A stretch of 64,000 bases of DNA from CAZBWP01 sp964630265 (GTDB taxonomy: Bacteria; Pseudomonadota; Alphaproteobacteria; Rhodospirillales; Defluviicoccaceae). Position 1 is the stretch's first letter, and each line of letters starts with the position of its first letter. The notes under the pieces were generated by a model that saw only the letters and a list, made by a program, of their open reading frames with translations, was not told the origin of the DNA and searched no databases. Made by a program: the position numbers and the translations under genes. Positions 35,634 to 46,488 of this stretch are shown here, piece after piece. The stretch spans positions 1 to 64,000 of the forward strand of contig CAZVRW010000009.1 in assembly GCA_964630265.1 (NCBI GenBank), written 5' to 3'.

Positions 35634-36791
35634 ATGCGCGTCGTCGTCGCGCCGGACTCGTTCAAAGGCTCGGCGACGGCGGTCCAGGTGGCACGGGCGA
35701 TCGAGTCCGGGCTGCGCGGCGTTGACAGCACCCTCGAAACGGTCCTGGTGCCGCTGGCCGACGGCGGCGAGGGGACGGTCGACGCGCTGATCGGCATCCT
35801 CGGCGGCGAACCTGTTGAGAGCACCGCGCGCGATCCGCTCGACCGGCCCGTCGCCTGCACCTACGGTTGGGTCGCCGACCGTCGGCTCGCCATCATCGAA
35901 GTGGCCGCGGCGTCCGGTCTGCCGCTTTTGGGCGACGCGCTCAACCCCACCCAGGCCTCCACATTCGGTACCGGGCAGCTGATCCGCGAAGCCCTTGACC
36001 GCGGCGCCGATGCGGTGATCCTGGGCCTCGGCGGCAGTGCCACGGTGGATGCCGGCACGGGCCTCGTCGCCGCGCTCGGCGGCCGCTTCCTGGATGCCGA
36101 CGGCAGTACCCTGCGCGGCGCCGGCGGCTCGCTCGGCCGTGTCGCGACGATCGACCTCTCGGGCCTGGATGGGCGACTCCGCTCCGTCCAGATCACGCTG
36201 GCCACGGACGTCGCCAGCCCGCTGCTCGGGCCGCACGGCGCGGTGCACGTCTTCGGGCTGCAGAAGGGCGTCACCCACGATCAGCGCGCCAATTTCGAAG
36301 CGGCGATGGCGCATTTCGCCGAGGTCGTCGTCCGCGCCACCGGTGCCGACCATCGGGACAGCCCCGGCAGCGGCGCCGCCGGCGGCATCGCCTTCCTGCT
36401 GCGATCGCTGCTTGATGTCGAGGTGCGTGATGGCTTCTCGCTGATCGCCGAGCTTGCCGATCTGCGCGGACGCATTGCCGGCGCCGATCTGGCGATCACC
36501 GGCGAAGGGCGGCTGGATGCCCAGTCGCTGGCGGGCAAGGTGCCCGTCGGCGTCGCGCGCTTGGCCGCGGTTGCCGGAGTCCCGGTGATCGCGCTGGCCG
36601 GCCAGATCGACGGAGACCTTGCCACCTTCAAGGAGGCCGGCTTGGCGGCCGTGGTGCCGATCGTCGACCGGCCGATGACACTCGCTGATGCCATGGCGGA
36701 CGCCCCGGCGCTGATCGAAGCCGCCGCCGCGCGACTGCTCGCAACCCTGCGGCTCGGGAGGAAGCTTGCACGCGGCGCCGATGTCAGCTGA
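35634..36791 (+). CDS. glxK: Glycerate kinase (GlxK family)
   Basis: Phosphorylates D-glycerate, feeding it into central metabolism. 385 residues: MRVVVAPDSFKGSATAVQVA, LADGGEGTVDAL, LGLGGSATVDAGTG and ITGEGRLDAQSLAGKVPVGVARLA are the family's signature blocks, all complete. The start lies 12 bp after the dehydrogenase stop, so the two may be co-transcribed for sugar-acid use. Confidence 0.93.
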   Translation: MRVVVAPDSFKGSATAVQVARAIESGLRGVDSTLETVLVPLADGGEGTVDALIGILGGEPVESTARDPLDRPVACTYGWVADRRLAIIEVAAASGLPLLGDALNPTQASTFGTGQLIREALDRGADAVILGLGGSATVDAGTGLVAALGGRFLDADGSTLRGAGGSLGRVATIDLSGLDGRLRSVQITLATDVASPLLGPHGAVHVFGLQKGVTHDQRANFEAAMAHFAEVVVRATGADHRDSPGSGAAGGIAFLLRSLLDVEVRDGFSLIAELADLRGRIAGADLAITGEGRLDAQSLAGKVPVGVARLAAVAGVPVIALAGQIDGDLATFKEAGLAAVVPIVDRPMTLADAMADAPALIEAAAARLLATLRLGRKLARGADVS

Positions 36792-36980
36792 CGGGACCCG
36801 CGAACGCGACGTCGAGCGGCCGACGCCCGAACCGCCGCCCAAACCGCGCGGCATGGCGGCATGACGTGCGTTCACCTCTCCGGCAGACTACATTCTGAGG
36901 ACCCTGTCAAAAACCCGCGACGTGCGACCAGCGGATCGCCCCGCGGGCCATGGACGACGCAAAGCTGGGTGGTGTCTGAC

Positions 36981-37388
36981 ATGACTGCGAAGCCGCCGCA
37001 CGATTGGATGTGGGCAGAAGCCTGCGAGATGTTGGATCGCGCCGAGCGCCTGCATCGGCAGTTCTTCAAGCCGGGCCCGGCTCCGAACCGGGGACCGACG
37101 TGGGAGCCTCCCATCGACGTCATCGAAACAGAGGACAGCGTTGCCGTCGTGGTTGCGTTGCCAGGGGTCGAGGCCGCTGCCATCGAGGTGGCGATCGAGG
37201 GCGACGTTTTGATCGTAAGGGGAGTGCGCCGGCTGCCCGCCGTCTATCGACAGGCGGCGTTGCATCGGTTGGAGGTGCCGCACGGCCAATTCGAACGGCG
37301 CATCCGATTGATGTGGGACCATCTCAAGTTGGTGCGGCGGGATCTGGTTGATGGTTGCCTGTCGCTGGTGTTTCAGAAGCTAGTGTAA
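36981..37388 (+). CDS. Small heat-shock protein, Hsp20/alpha-crystallin family
   Basis: 135 residues. The alpha-crystallin domain is visible: PPIDVIETEDSVAVVVALPGVEAAAIEVAIEGDVLIVRGVRR. The C-terminal part is degenerate and lacks the usual I-x-I anchor. The frame is open from 36861, but the ATG at 36981 gives the normal size. It lies 27 bp before lon in the same direction, a pairing seen in related bacteria, suggesting joint handling of unfolded proteins. Confidence 0.82.
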   Translation: MTAKPPHDWMWAEACEMLDRAERLHRQFFKPGPAPNRGPTWEPPIDVIETEDSVAVVVALPGVEAAAIEVAIEGDVLIVRGVRRLPAVYRQAALHRLEVPHGQFERRIRLMWDHLKLVRRDLVDGCLSLVFQKLV

Positions 37389-37415
37389 CGGTCACGGACC
37401 GGGGATCTCCCGACC

Positions 37416-39851
<2,436 letters not shown>

Positions 39852-39941
39852 CCGACCAAGGCCGCGCTGGCGGGGTGGTCGACCGTACGCCGTCGCGGGC
39901 GCACCGTATGCCGTGGGCGGGCGCGAGGACCGGCCGGGTCG

Positions 39942-40493
39942 TTACGGCGTGGCGTCGGCCGCAACCTGCAGTCGGATGATGGTATCCGGGTCGGCGACGG
40001 TGCCGTTCAGGCGCGGGTCACCGCGCTTGATGGCATCGACGTGCTGCATGCCGTCGATCACCCGCCCCCAGACCGTGTATTGGCCGTTGAGGCTCGGCGC
40101 CGCGGCGAACATCAGGAAGAATTGTGAATCCGCACTGTCCGGATTCTGGGCACGGGCCATGCCGACGGTCCCCCGGACGAACGGCGCGCTGGAGAACTCG
40201 GCAGCCAGATTGACGCCGGAGCCACCGGTACCGTTGCCCTTCGGATCGCCCGTCTGCGCCATGAAGCCCTCGATCACCCGATGGAACTTCAGTCCGTCAT
40301 AGAAACCTTCGCGAACGAGCGTCTTGATGCGTTCGACATGGTTCGGCGCCAGGTCCGGGCGCATCTCGATGACGACGCGACCATCCTTCAGATCGAGGTA
40401 GAGCGTGTTCTCGGGATCGGCCGCATCGGCCATGCCGCCGGCGACGGTCGCCGCAGCGAGCGCGGCACCGACGAACAGTCCGCGAATTTTCAT
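39942..40493 (-). CDS. Peptidyl-prolyl cis-trans isomerase, cyclophilin type, exported
   Basis: 183 residues with a signal peptide (MKIRGLFVGAALAAATVAGGMADA), so periplasmic folding helper. Cyclophilin core: YDGLKFHRVIEGFMAQTGDP with the active arginine, GGSGVNLAAEF, VGMARAQNPDSADSQFFL and the NGQYTVWGRVIDGM segment. The ATG at 40493 is preferred over upstream ones for the signal peptide. Divergent from tagA. Confidence 0.92.
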   Translation of the reverse strand: MKIRGLFVGAALAAATVAGGMADAADPENTLYLDLKDGRVVIEMRPDLAPNHVERIKTLVREGFYDGLKFHRVIEGFMAQTGDPKGNGTGGSGVNLAAEFSSAPFVRGTVGMARAQNPDSADSQFFLMFAAAPSLNGQYTVWGRVIDGMQHVDAIKRGDPRLNGTVADPDTIIRLQVAADATP

Positions 40494-40590
40494 ATGGGTC
40501 AGCCCTTTTTCGTGTGACATGCTGCTGGGCACCCTACAGCTTTTGAGCGCCGCGGCAACGCCGAAACTGAGCGCGAACCGGATGGCGGGC

Positions 40591-41205
40591 ATGGTGCACG
40601 ATGATCGAACGCGGTGCGGGTGGGTCGGCCGGGATCCAACCTACGTCGCCTACCACGACCGCGAATGGGGCGTGCCGGAATGGGACGATCGGGCGCTGTT
40701 CGAGAAACTGGTGCTCGACAGCTTCCAGTCCGGCCTGTCGTGGCTGGTCATTCTACGCAAGCGCGACGGCTTCCGGGAGGCCTTCGACGGGTTCGCGCCC
40801 GAGCGCATCGCCGCCTACAATGACGCCGACGTCCATCGCCTGCTCGGTGATGCCGGCATCGTCCGCAACCGCCGCAAGATCGAGGCGACCATTGCCAATG
40901 CCCGCGCTTGGCTCGACCTGATGCGCACGGATCACGGGTTCGCCAACTTCCTCTGGGCGTTCGTCGACGGGTCGCCACGCCAGAACGCCTGGCGAAGTCT
41001 CGCCGACGTTCCCGCCGAAACCGCGGAATCGCGGGCGATGGCGAAGGCCCTCCGCGGATGCGGCTTCCGTTTCGTCGGGCCGACGGTTTGCTATGCGTTC
41101 ATGCAGGCGGTCGGCATGGTCAACGATCACGTCGTCGACTGTTTCCGCCACGCCGCGTGTTCCGGCCCGGATACCTCAGGCGCGCCCGAAGGGTGCGACG
41201 GATGA
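40591..41205 (+). CDS. tagA: DNA-3-methyladenine glycosylase I
   Basis: Removes 3-methyladenine from alkylated DNA. About 204 residues: RCGWVGRDPTYVAYHDREWGVPEWDD, LFEKLVLDSFQSGLSWLVILRKR and FRFVGPTVCYAFMQAVGMVNDHVVDCFRH, which carries the zinc-binding Cys/His residues together with the early Cys. An ATG at 40582 is an alternative start. Nearly abuts the convergent dksA (7-bp gap). Confidence 0.93.
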   Translation: MVHDDRTRCGWVGRDPTYVAYHDREWGVPEWDDRALFEKLVLDSFQSGLSWLVILRKRDGFREAFDGFAPERIAAYNDADVHRLLGDAGIVRNRRKIEATIANARAWLDLMRTDHGFANFLWAFVDGSPRQNAWRSLADVPAETAESRAMAKALRGCGFRFVGPTVCYAFMQAVGMVNDHVVDCFRHAACSGPDTSGAPEGCDG

Positions 41206-41212
41206 GGGACGA

Positions 41213-41629
41213 TCAGTCTTCGCGGTGGGTCCGCTCCATCCGTTCGTGCCGTTCCTGCGCTTCGATGCTGAGGGTGGCGATGGGTCGCGCCTCGAGTCGC
41301 GAGATGCCAATCGGCTCGTTGGTCTCCTGGCAGAAGCCGTAGGTCCCGTCCTCGATCCGTTGCAGGGCTTCGTCGATCTTGGCGATCAGCTTGCGGGCCC
41401 GTTCGCGGGTCCGCAACTCCAATGCCCGGTTGGTCTCGATCGTCGCCCGGTCGGCGGGATCGGGCTCGACATCGCCGCCCTCACGCAAATGCTCGATCGT
41501 CGCCGTCGACTCGTCCAACAGACTGGCCCGCCACGCGAGCAGCTTCTGCCGGAAATGCTCGAGCATGACCGGGTTCATGAAGGGCTCGTCTTCCGACGGG
41601 CGATACCCTTCTGGGATATCCGCAGGCAT
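41213..41629 (-). CDS. dksA: RNA polymerase-binding protein DksA
   Basis: 138 residues. Binds the RNA polymerase secondary channel and strengthens the ppGpp response. Coiled-coil arm (MLEHFRQKLLAWRASLLDESTATIEHLRE) with acidic tip region, then the globular GTYGFCQETNEPIGISRLEARPIATLSIEAQERHE. Only one Cys remains of the four in the E. coli zinc finger, a variant common in alphaproteobacteria. The ATG at 41629 follows GGGAGGGG; another at 41644 is possible. Confidence 0.92.
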   Translation of the reverse strand: MPADIPEGYRPSEDEPFMNPVMLEHFRQKLLAWRASLLDESTATIEHLREGGDVEPDPADRATIETNRALELRTRERARKLIAKIDEALQRIEDGTYGFCQETNEPIGISRLEARPIATLSIEAQERHERMERTHRED

Positions 41630-41785
41630 GACGTCCCCTCCCATGCTCGCCCCCTTCCGGTCGAGGTGCGCGCATCATATGGATGCGGAAGCCGCGCGGC
41701 AAGCCTGTATTCCCCGCAGATCCAGCCTCTAACACTTTGAAACAACGAAGATGATTGGCCGCATGGCCGGCCGCCGCAGCGGTCG

Positions 41786-42208
41786 CTAGCGCTGCCGCTT
41801 GGCAAGTTCGACGGCGACCCGCAGTTCGATCTCGGCAATCACGGCGGCGAGTTCCGGGTCGTCGACGGCCTCGCCGCGGGCGCGAACCATCGCCGCCAGA
41901 GCGACGAGACGTTCGCTGTTGACGGCGCCGGAGACGATGGCGATGCGCAGGTGTTCGAGTTCGTCGAGCAACAGTTCACCGCGTCGGACCGCCTCGCGGC
42001 GGCCACCGCGCTCCGTCGCCGTCTCGACCTCCTGGGCCGCGAGCACGCCGGTCACGGCACCACTGGCGGTGGTACCCAGTGTGGCCTCGGAGCGTGGTGC
42101 GGCAATGCCATCGAGTGCGCGGGCGAAACCATCGCTGGTCGCGCCGGCGCCACCGCCCTTGGACGGACGTCCGGGCGACGGCGTCAGACGAGCATTTGCG
42201 ACTTTCAT
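41786..42208 (-). CDS. fliX: Flagellar assembly regulator FliX
   Basis: 140 residues. In Caulobacter, FliX senses completion of the early basal body and controls the sigma-54 activator FlbD. The N-terminus is low in structure; the C-terminal half VLAAQEVETATERGGRREAVRRGELLLDELEHLRIAIVSG...AVIAEIELRVAVELAKRQR fits the family closely. It lies at the edge of the flagellar block. The presence of FliX predicts FlbD elsewhere and fits the sigma-54 promoters found at flgE and flgI. Confidence 0.87.
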   Translation of the reverse strand: MKVANARLTPSPGRPSKGGGAGATSDGFARALDGIAAPRSEATLGTTASGAVTGVLAAQEVETATERGGRREAVRRGELLLDELEHLRIAIVSGAVNSERLVALAAMVRARGEAVDDPELAAVIAEIELRVAVELAKRQR

Positions 42209-42291
42209 GATGACGGGCCTCTCCTCTCCCGGTGCTCGCATGCTCGGCGACCAGGGTTGACAAGCGGTTAAGCGCGGAACCGATCTCTCTT

Positions 42292-42310
42292 GAGAATGAT
42301 TTGCATTTTC
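42292..42310 (+). promoter_or_regulatory. Fur box over a likely promoter of the iron transporter
   Basis: GAGAATGATTTGCATTTTC matches the 19-bp Fur consensus at 14 positions. A possible promoter overlaps it (TTGCAT at 42301, TTAGAA at 42323). Iron-bound Fur would block transcription of the substrate-binding, permease and ATPase genes that follow. Confidence 0.75.
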
Positions 42311-42395
42311 ATAAAAAGGCTGTTAGAAATTTGTGGTCTTAGCCTCCGTGGCTCCGAAAACGCTCCATACCATGCTCACATACGGAGAGTCCTCC

Positions 42396-43433
42396 ATGCG
42401 CTACGCACTCGCGGCCGTGACGGCCGCGCTCCTCTCGTCGGCGGTCACGGCCGCCTCCGCAGCCGACGGCGCGGTCAACATTTACTCATACCGCCAGCCG
42501 TTCCTCATCCAGCCCATGCTTGATGCATTCACCGAGGAAACCGGCATCGAGACGAACGTCGTCTTCGCCCAACAGGGAGTGCTCGAGCGCCTCAAGGCCG
42601 AGGGTGCCAACAGCCCGGCCGACGTGGTGCTGACCGTGGACGTGGGACGCCTCAATGATCTGGTCGAGGCCGACCTGCTGCAGCCGGTGACATCCCCGAC
42701 GTTGGAAGCCAACATCCCCGCCCAGTATCGCCATCCCGACGGCCTGTGGTATGGGCTGACCATGCGCGCCCGCGTCATCATCGCCAGCAAGAAACGGCTG
42801 GATCCGGGCGCCGTCGCCAGCTACGAAGATCTCGCCGATCCGCGGTTCCGTGGCAAGGTGTGCTCGCGATCGGGCAAACACGTCTACAATGTCTCGCTGA
42901 TCGCTTCGGTGATCGCCAACAACGGCGTCGACGACGCTCGCGCGTGGTTGCAGGGGGTCAGGGACAACCTCGCCGTGAAGCCACAGGGCAACGACCGCGC
43001 TCAGGCCAAGGCGATCAGCGAAGGGGTCTGCGACGTTGCCGTGATCAACACGTACTACATCGGGAAAATGGCAACCAACGACGAGAAGCCCGAGGAGAAG
43101 GCATGGGCGGACGCCGTCCGGCTCGTTTGGCCCAATCAGGACGACCGTGGCACCCACGTCAACATCAGCGGCGCCGCCGTCACCCGCAGTTCCAGCAACA
43201 AAGCGGAAGCCTTGCAACTCCTCGAGTTTCTCAGCAGTGATCGGGCCCAAGCACTCTACGCCGCGCAGAACTTCGAATTTCCGGTGACGCCGGGCGTGGA
43301 ACTCGATCCGCTGGTCGCTTCGTGGGGCTCGTTCAAGGCCGACGAGATTCCGCTCGCCGAGGTCGCCAAGCATCGCGCCGAGGCCTCGAGGCTGGTCGAC
43401 CGCGTCGGTTTCGATCAGGGGCCCGGCTCCTGA
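42396..43433 (+). CDS. fbpA: Ferric iron ABC transporter, periplasmic substrate-binding protein
   Basis: 345 residues with signal peptide (MRYALAAVTAALLSSAVTAASA). Class II periplasmic ferric-ion binding protein: VNIYSYRQPFLIQPMLDAFTEETGIE, the GVLERLKAEGANSPADVVLT block, and INTYYIGKM with paired tyrosines that bind Fe3+. GGAGAG precedes the ATG. First gene of a three-gene uptake operon with a Fur box upstream. Confidence 0.92.
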   Translation: MRYALAAVTAALLSSAVTAASAADGAVNIYSYRQPFLIQPMLDAFTEETGIETNVVFAQQGVLERLKAEGANSPADVVLTVDVGRLNDLVEADLLQPVTSPTLEANIPAQYRHPDGLWYGLTMRARVIIASKKRLDPGAVASYEDLADPRFRGKVCSRSGKHVYNVSLIASVIANNGVDDARAWLQGVRDNLAVKPQGNDRAQAKAISEGVCDVAVINTYYIGKMATNDEKPEEKAWADAVRLVWPNQDDRGTHVNISGAAVTRSSSNKAEALQLLEFLSSDRAQALYAAQNFEFPVTPGVELDPLVASWGSFKADEIPLAEVAKHRAEASRLVDRVGFDQGPGS

Positions 43434-43450
43434 TCCGGCAACACTCAAAA

Positions 43451-45175
43451 GTGGTTGCCGCGGGCCCCGGCGCGGCACTGGCAACGGAGGGCGCGGATCG
43501 GCCGCGCCCGACTGCTATCCGGGCGGCGCCGCATCGCGGCCGGCCGAGTGGCTGGACCATCGCCGCCATCGCCGTCGCGGCGCTGGTGGTGATGCCGCTC
43601 GGCGCACTGGTTCTCCTGGCGTTGTCACCGACCGACAACATCTGGAGCCATCTCGTCGAGACGGTGCTCGCCCGCTATGTCCGCACCACCTTGCTGCTTG
43701 CCATCGGCGTCGGCATCGGCACCCTGACCATCGGCGTCGGCACGGCATGGCTGGTCACCATGTATCGGTTTCCCGGCCGCAGGCTGTTCGATTGGGCGCT
43801 GCTGCTGCCGCTGGCGGTTCCGGCTTACGTCATCGCCTATGTCTACACGGATCTGCTCGAGTTTGCCGGGCCCGTGCAGGGTGCGTTGCGCGCGACGTTC
43901 GGCTGGACACGCTACGGCGACTATTGGTTTCCGGAGATCCGCTCCCTCGGCGGCGCCATCGCCATGATGACGTTGGTGCTCTACCCCTACGTCTACCTGC
44001 TCGCGCGCACCGCCTTCCTGTCGCAGTCGGCGTGTGTGCTGGAAGTCGGCCGCACCCTCGGCCTCGGGCCGTGGCGAAGCTTCTTCCGGATCGGCGTTCC
44101 CCTCGCCCGCCCGGCGGTCGTCGTTGGCGTGTCCCTGGTGATGATGGAGACGCTGAACGACTTCGGCACGGTCGACTATTTCGCCGTCGCCACGTTCACG
44201 GCCGGCATCTACGACGTCTGGCTGAACATGAACAGCACCGCTGGGGCGGCCCAGTTGTCGATGGTCCTGCTTGGTTTCGTTTTCGTACTGGTCTCGGCGG
44301 AACGCTTCGCCCGGAAACGCCAGCGGTTCCATCAGACGAGCAGTCGTTGGCGGGCGCTGCCGAGCCCGCGGCTGACCGGCGGTGCCGGACGGGCGGCCTC
44401 GCTCATCTGTGCGCTACCCGTGATCTTCGGGTTCGCCGTGCCAGCCGGTCTGCTGACCTGGTATGCGATCCGCACGCCCCTCGGCGATCTGGCCACGAAC
44501 GTCGTCACCTATGCGGTGAACAGCCTGGTGTTGTCGGGCACGTCGGCGGCGATCGCGGTGGCGCTGGCTGTGGTCCTCGCCTACGGCATGCGGCTCCATG
44601 CGACACGCGGCGTGCGCACCGCCGTCACCATCGCCGGCTTCGGCTATGCGGTGCCGGGGGCCGTGCTCGCGGTCGGCGTCCTGGTGCCCCTCGCCGCCCT
44701 GGACAATACGGTGGACGCCGTGAGCCGGGATCTGCTCGGCGTCGGCACCGGGTTGCTGCTGAGCGGCACCATCGCCGCGCTGGTCTACGGTTACACGGTG
44801 CGGTTTCTGACCCTGTCGCTGGGTACCGCCCAGGCCGGGCTGGCACGGGTGACGCCAAGCCTGGAAGGCGCCGCCCGCAGCCTCGGCCGAGGCCCCGGCG
44901 GAACGTTGCGCGACGTGCATTTGCCGATGATCCGTGGCAGCCTGCTCACGGCGGCGATCCTGGTGTTCGTCGACAGCATGAAGGAACTGCCCATCACCAT
45001 CCTGCTCCGCCCCTTTAACTTCGAGACGCTGGCCACCTTCGTCCATCAGTATGCGTCCAGCGAGTTGCTGGCCGAATGCGCGGCGGGGGCGCTGGCGATC
45101 GTTGCCGCAGGCATTCTGCCCGTGGTGGCACTCAGCCGCACCATCGCGCGGTCGCGCCCCGGGGCATCAGGGTAA
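43451..45175 (+). CDS. fbpB: Ferric iron ABC transporter permease
   Basis: About 574 residues, twelve predicted membrane segments in two halves, each with a BPD_transp_1 domain and an EAA-like loop: EVGRTLGLGPWRSFFRIGVPLARPA in the first half and EGAARSLGRGPGGTLRDVHLPMIRG in the second. These loops touch the ATPase. Start is uncertain; the GTG at 43451 lies 17 bp after fbpA. The stop overlaps the ATPase start (TAATG). Confidence 0.9.
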   Translation: MVAAGPGAALATEGADRPRPTAIRAAPHRGRPSGWTIAAIAVAALVVMPLGALVLLALSPTDNIWSHLVETVLARYVRTTLLLAIGVGIGTLTIGVGTAWLVTMYRFPGRRLFDWALLLPLAVPAYVIAYVYTDLLEFAGPVQGALRATFGWTRYGDYWFPEIRSLGGAIAMMTLVLYPYVYLLARTAFLSQSACVLEVGRTLGLGPWRSFFRIGVPLARPAVVVGVSLVMMETLNDFGTVDYFAVATFTAGIYDVWLNMNSTAGAAQLSMVLLGFVFVLVSAERFARKRQRFHQTSSRWRALPSPRLTGGAGRAASLICALPVIFGFAVPAGLLTWYAIRTPLGDLATNVVTYAVNSLVLSGTSAAIAVALAVVLAYGMRLHATRGVRTAVTIAGFGYAVPGAVLAVGVLVPLAALDNTVDAVSRDLLGVGTGLLLSGTIAALVYGYTVRFLTLSLGTAQAGLARVTPSLEGAARSLGRGPGGTLRDVHLPMIRGSLLTAAILVFVDSMKELPITILLRPFNFETLATFVHQYASSELLAECAAGALAIVAAGILPVVALSRTIARSRPGASG

Positions 45176-46284
45176 TGGGACTGCGCATCGAAGGCGTATC
45201 GCACGCCTTCGACGATCTGGAGGTGATCAGCGGGGTCGACTTGGCGGTAGCCCCTCGCCAAGTCGCCTGCTTGCTCGGTCCGTCCGGTTGCGGCAAGACC
45301 ACCCTGCTGCGGCTCGCCGCTGGACTGGAGCATCTGCAGGCGGGCCGGATCCTGATTGGCGGGCAGTGCATGGCCGACGGCGCCGGCGGCGCGCACGTGC
45401 CTCCGGAACACCGGCACACTGGCCTGATGTTCCAGGACTACGCCCTGTTTCCCCATCTCACTGTCGCCGCCAATGTGGCTTTCGGTTTGCGCAACGGCGC
45501 GCGAGCCGCCAAGGACGCGGTCCGCGCATCGCTCCGCCGGGTCGGCCTGGAGCACCTTGCCGATGCGTATCCGCATACGCTGTCCGGCGGCGAGCAACAG
45601 CGGTGCGCGCTGTTGCGCGCGCTGGCACCGCATCCGGATGTGCTGCTGCTCGACGAGCCGTTTTCCGGGCTCGACGTCACCCGTCGCGCCCAGGTGCGCG
45701 AGCAGACCCTGGACATCCTGCGCGACGTCGGCATCGCCACCCTGATGGTGACGCATGATCCCGAAGAGGCGATGTTCATGAGCGACCGGCTGTTCGTCAT
45801 GAACCGGGGCGTCATCGTCCAGGCCGGCCCGCCGGACGAGATCTACCTGCATCCACGTGATGCCTTCGTCGCCAGCCTGTTCGGGCCAGTGAACCGCCTC
45901 GCGGCGACGGTTCACGGTGGCGCGGTCGATACGCCTCTCGGTCGCCTCCCCGCCCGTGGGCTGAGCGATGGGACGGCCGTGGTCGTAATGATCCGTCCCG
46001 AGGGCATCGTGGTCTCGCTTGACAGTCTTGGGGACGGTCTTGGGGACGGGCATGGCGAGGGCCTTGGGGACGGGCATGGCGTGCACGCAACGGCGGTGGC
46101 GGCGCGACTGCTCGGCCGATCGAGCCATCTGCGGCTCGCCGTCGACGGTGTCGCAGAGCCGTTGCAGGCGCTGGTCCCCGGCGTGTGCCTGCCCGCCCCG
46201 TCGCAACGCGTGACGGCCCGGCTGGATCCCCGCCAGTCGTTCGTGTTCCCGGCGGCGGCCGGCGGCGCATCGGAGCGACCCTGA
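45175..46284 (+). CDS. fbpC: Ferric iron ABC transporter ATP-binding protein
   Basis: 369 residues. Walker A GPSGCGKTT, Q-loop FQDYALFPHLT, signature LSGGEQQRCALLRAL, Walker B VLLLDEPFSGLD and switch His in MVTHDPEE. The C-terminal TOBE-like regulatory region carries an odd GDGLGDGHGEGLGDGHG insertion coded by short DNA repeats near 46026-46084. Energises uptake through FbpB. Confidence 0.92.
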   Translation: MGLRIEGVSHAFDDLEVISGVDLAVAPRQVACLLGPSGCGKTTLLRLAAGLEHLQAGRILIGGQCMADGAGGAHVPPEHRHTGLMFQDYALFPHLTVAANVAFGLRNGARAAKDAVRASLRRVGLEHLADAYPHTLSGGEQQRCALLRALAPHPDVLLLDEPFSGLDVTRRAQVREQTLDILRDVGIATLMVTHDPEEAMFMSDRLFVMNRGVIVQAGPPDEIYLHPRDAFVASLFGPVNRLAATVHGGAVDTPLGRLPARGLSDGTAVVVMIRPEGIVVSLDSLGDGLGDGHGEGLGDGHGVHATAVAARLLGRSSHLRLAVDGVAEPLQALVPGVCLPAPSQRVTARLDPRQSFVFPAAAGGASERP

Positions 46285-46351
46285 GGCCGCGGCTCTGCTC
46301 CGATGGTCGGGCACGGATGACAAGGCACCCGGCAGATCGCGACTTGGACCG

Positions 46352-46365
46352 GGCAGGATTTGCCG
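46352..46365 (+). promoter_or_regulatory. Likely enhancer site (GGCA-N5-TGCC) of the flgE promoter
   Basis: GGCAGGATTTGCCG, an inverted repeat, begins 79 bp before the sigma-54 element. Nearly the same sequence at nearly the same distance precedes flgI. Position and symmetry suit an enhancer-binding protein such as FlbD (ftr-like site). Confidence 0.6.
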
Positions 46366-46430
46366 ATCGCGGCGGTCTGCCGCCTACGCCCCAGCCAATG
46401 AATCCCTGGATGTGCTTGGCCAGAGTGGGC

Positions 46431-46446
46431 TGGCACGCGGATTGCT
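46431..46446 (+). promoter_or_regulatory. Sigma-54 promoter of flgE
   Basis: TGGCACG-CGGA-TTGCT is a full match to the sigma-54 consensus. Predicted start near 46457, giving a 32-nt leader before flgE. Confidence 0.85.
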
Positions 46447-46488
46447 CCGGAGCGGCCGAGAGATCTTGCAACGACACGGACCCGGCGC

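Noticed and set aside
36781..36864. 27-codon frame after glycerate kinase
   Set aside because: Overlaps the kinase end, proline-rich, no ribosome site.
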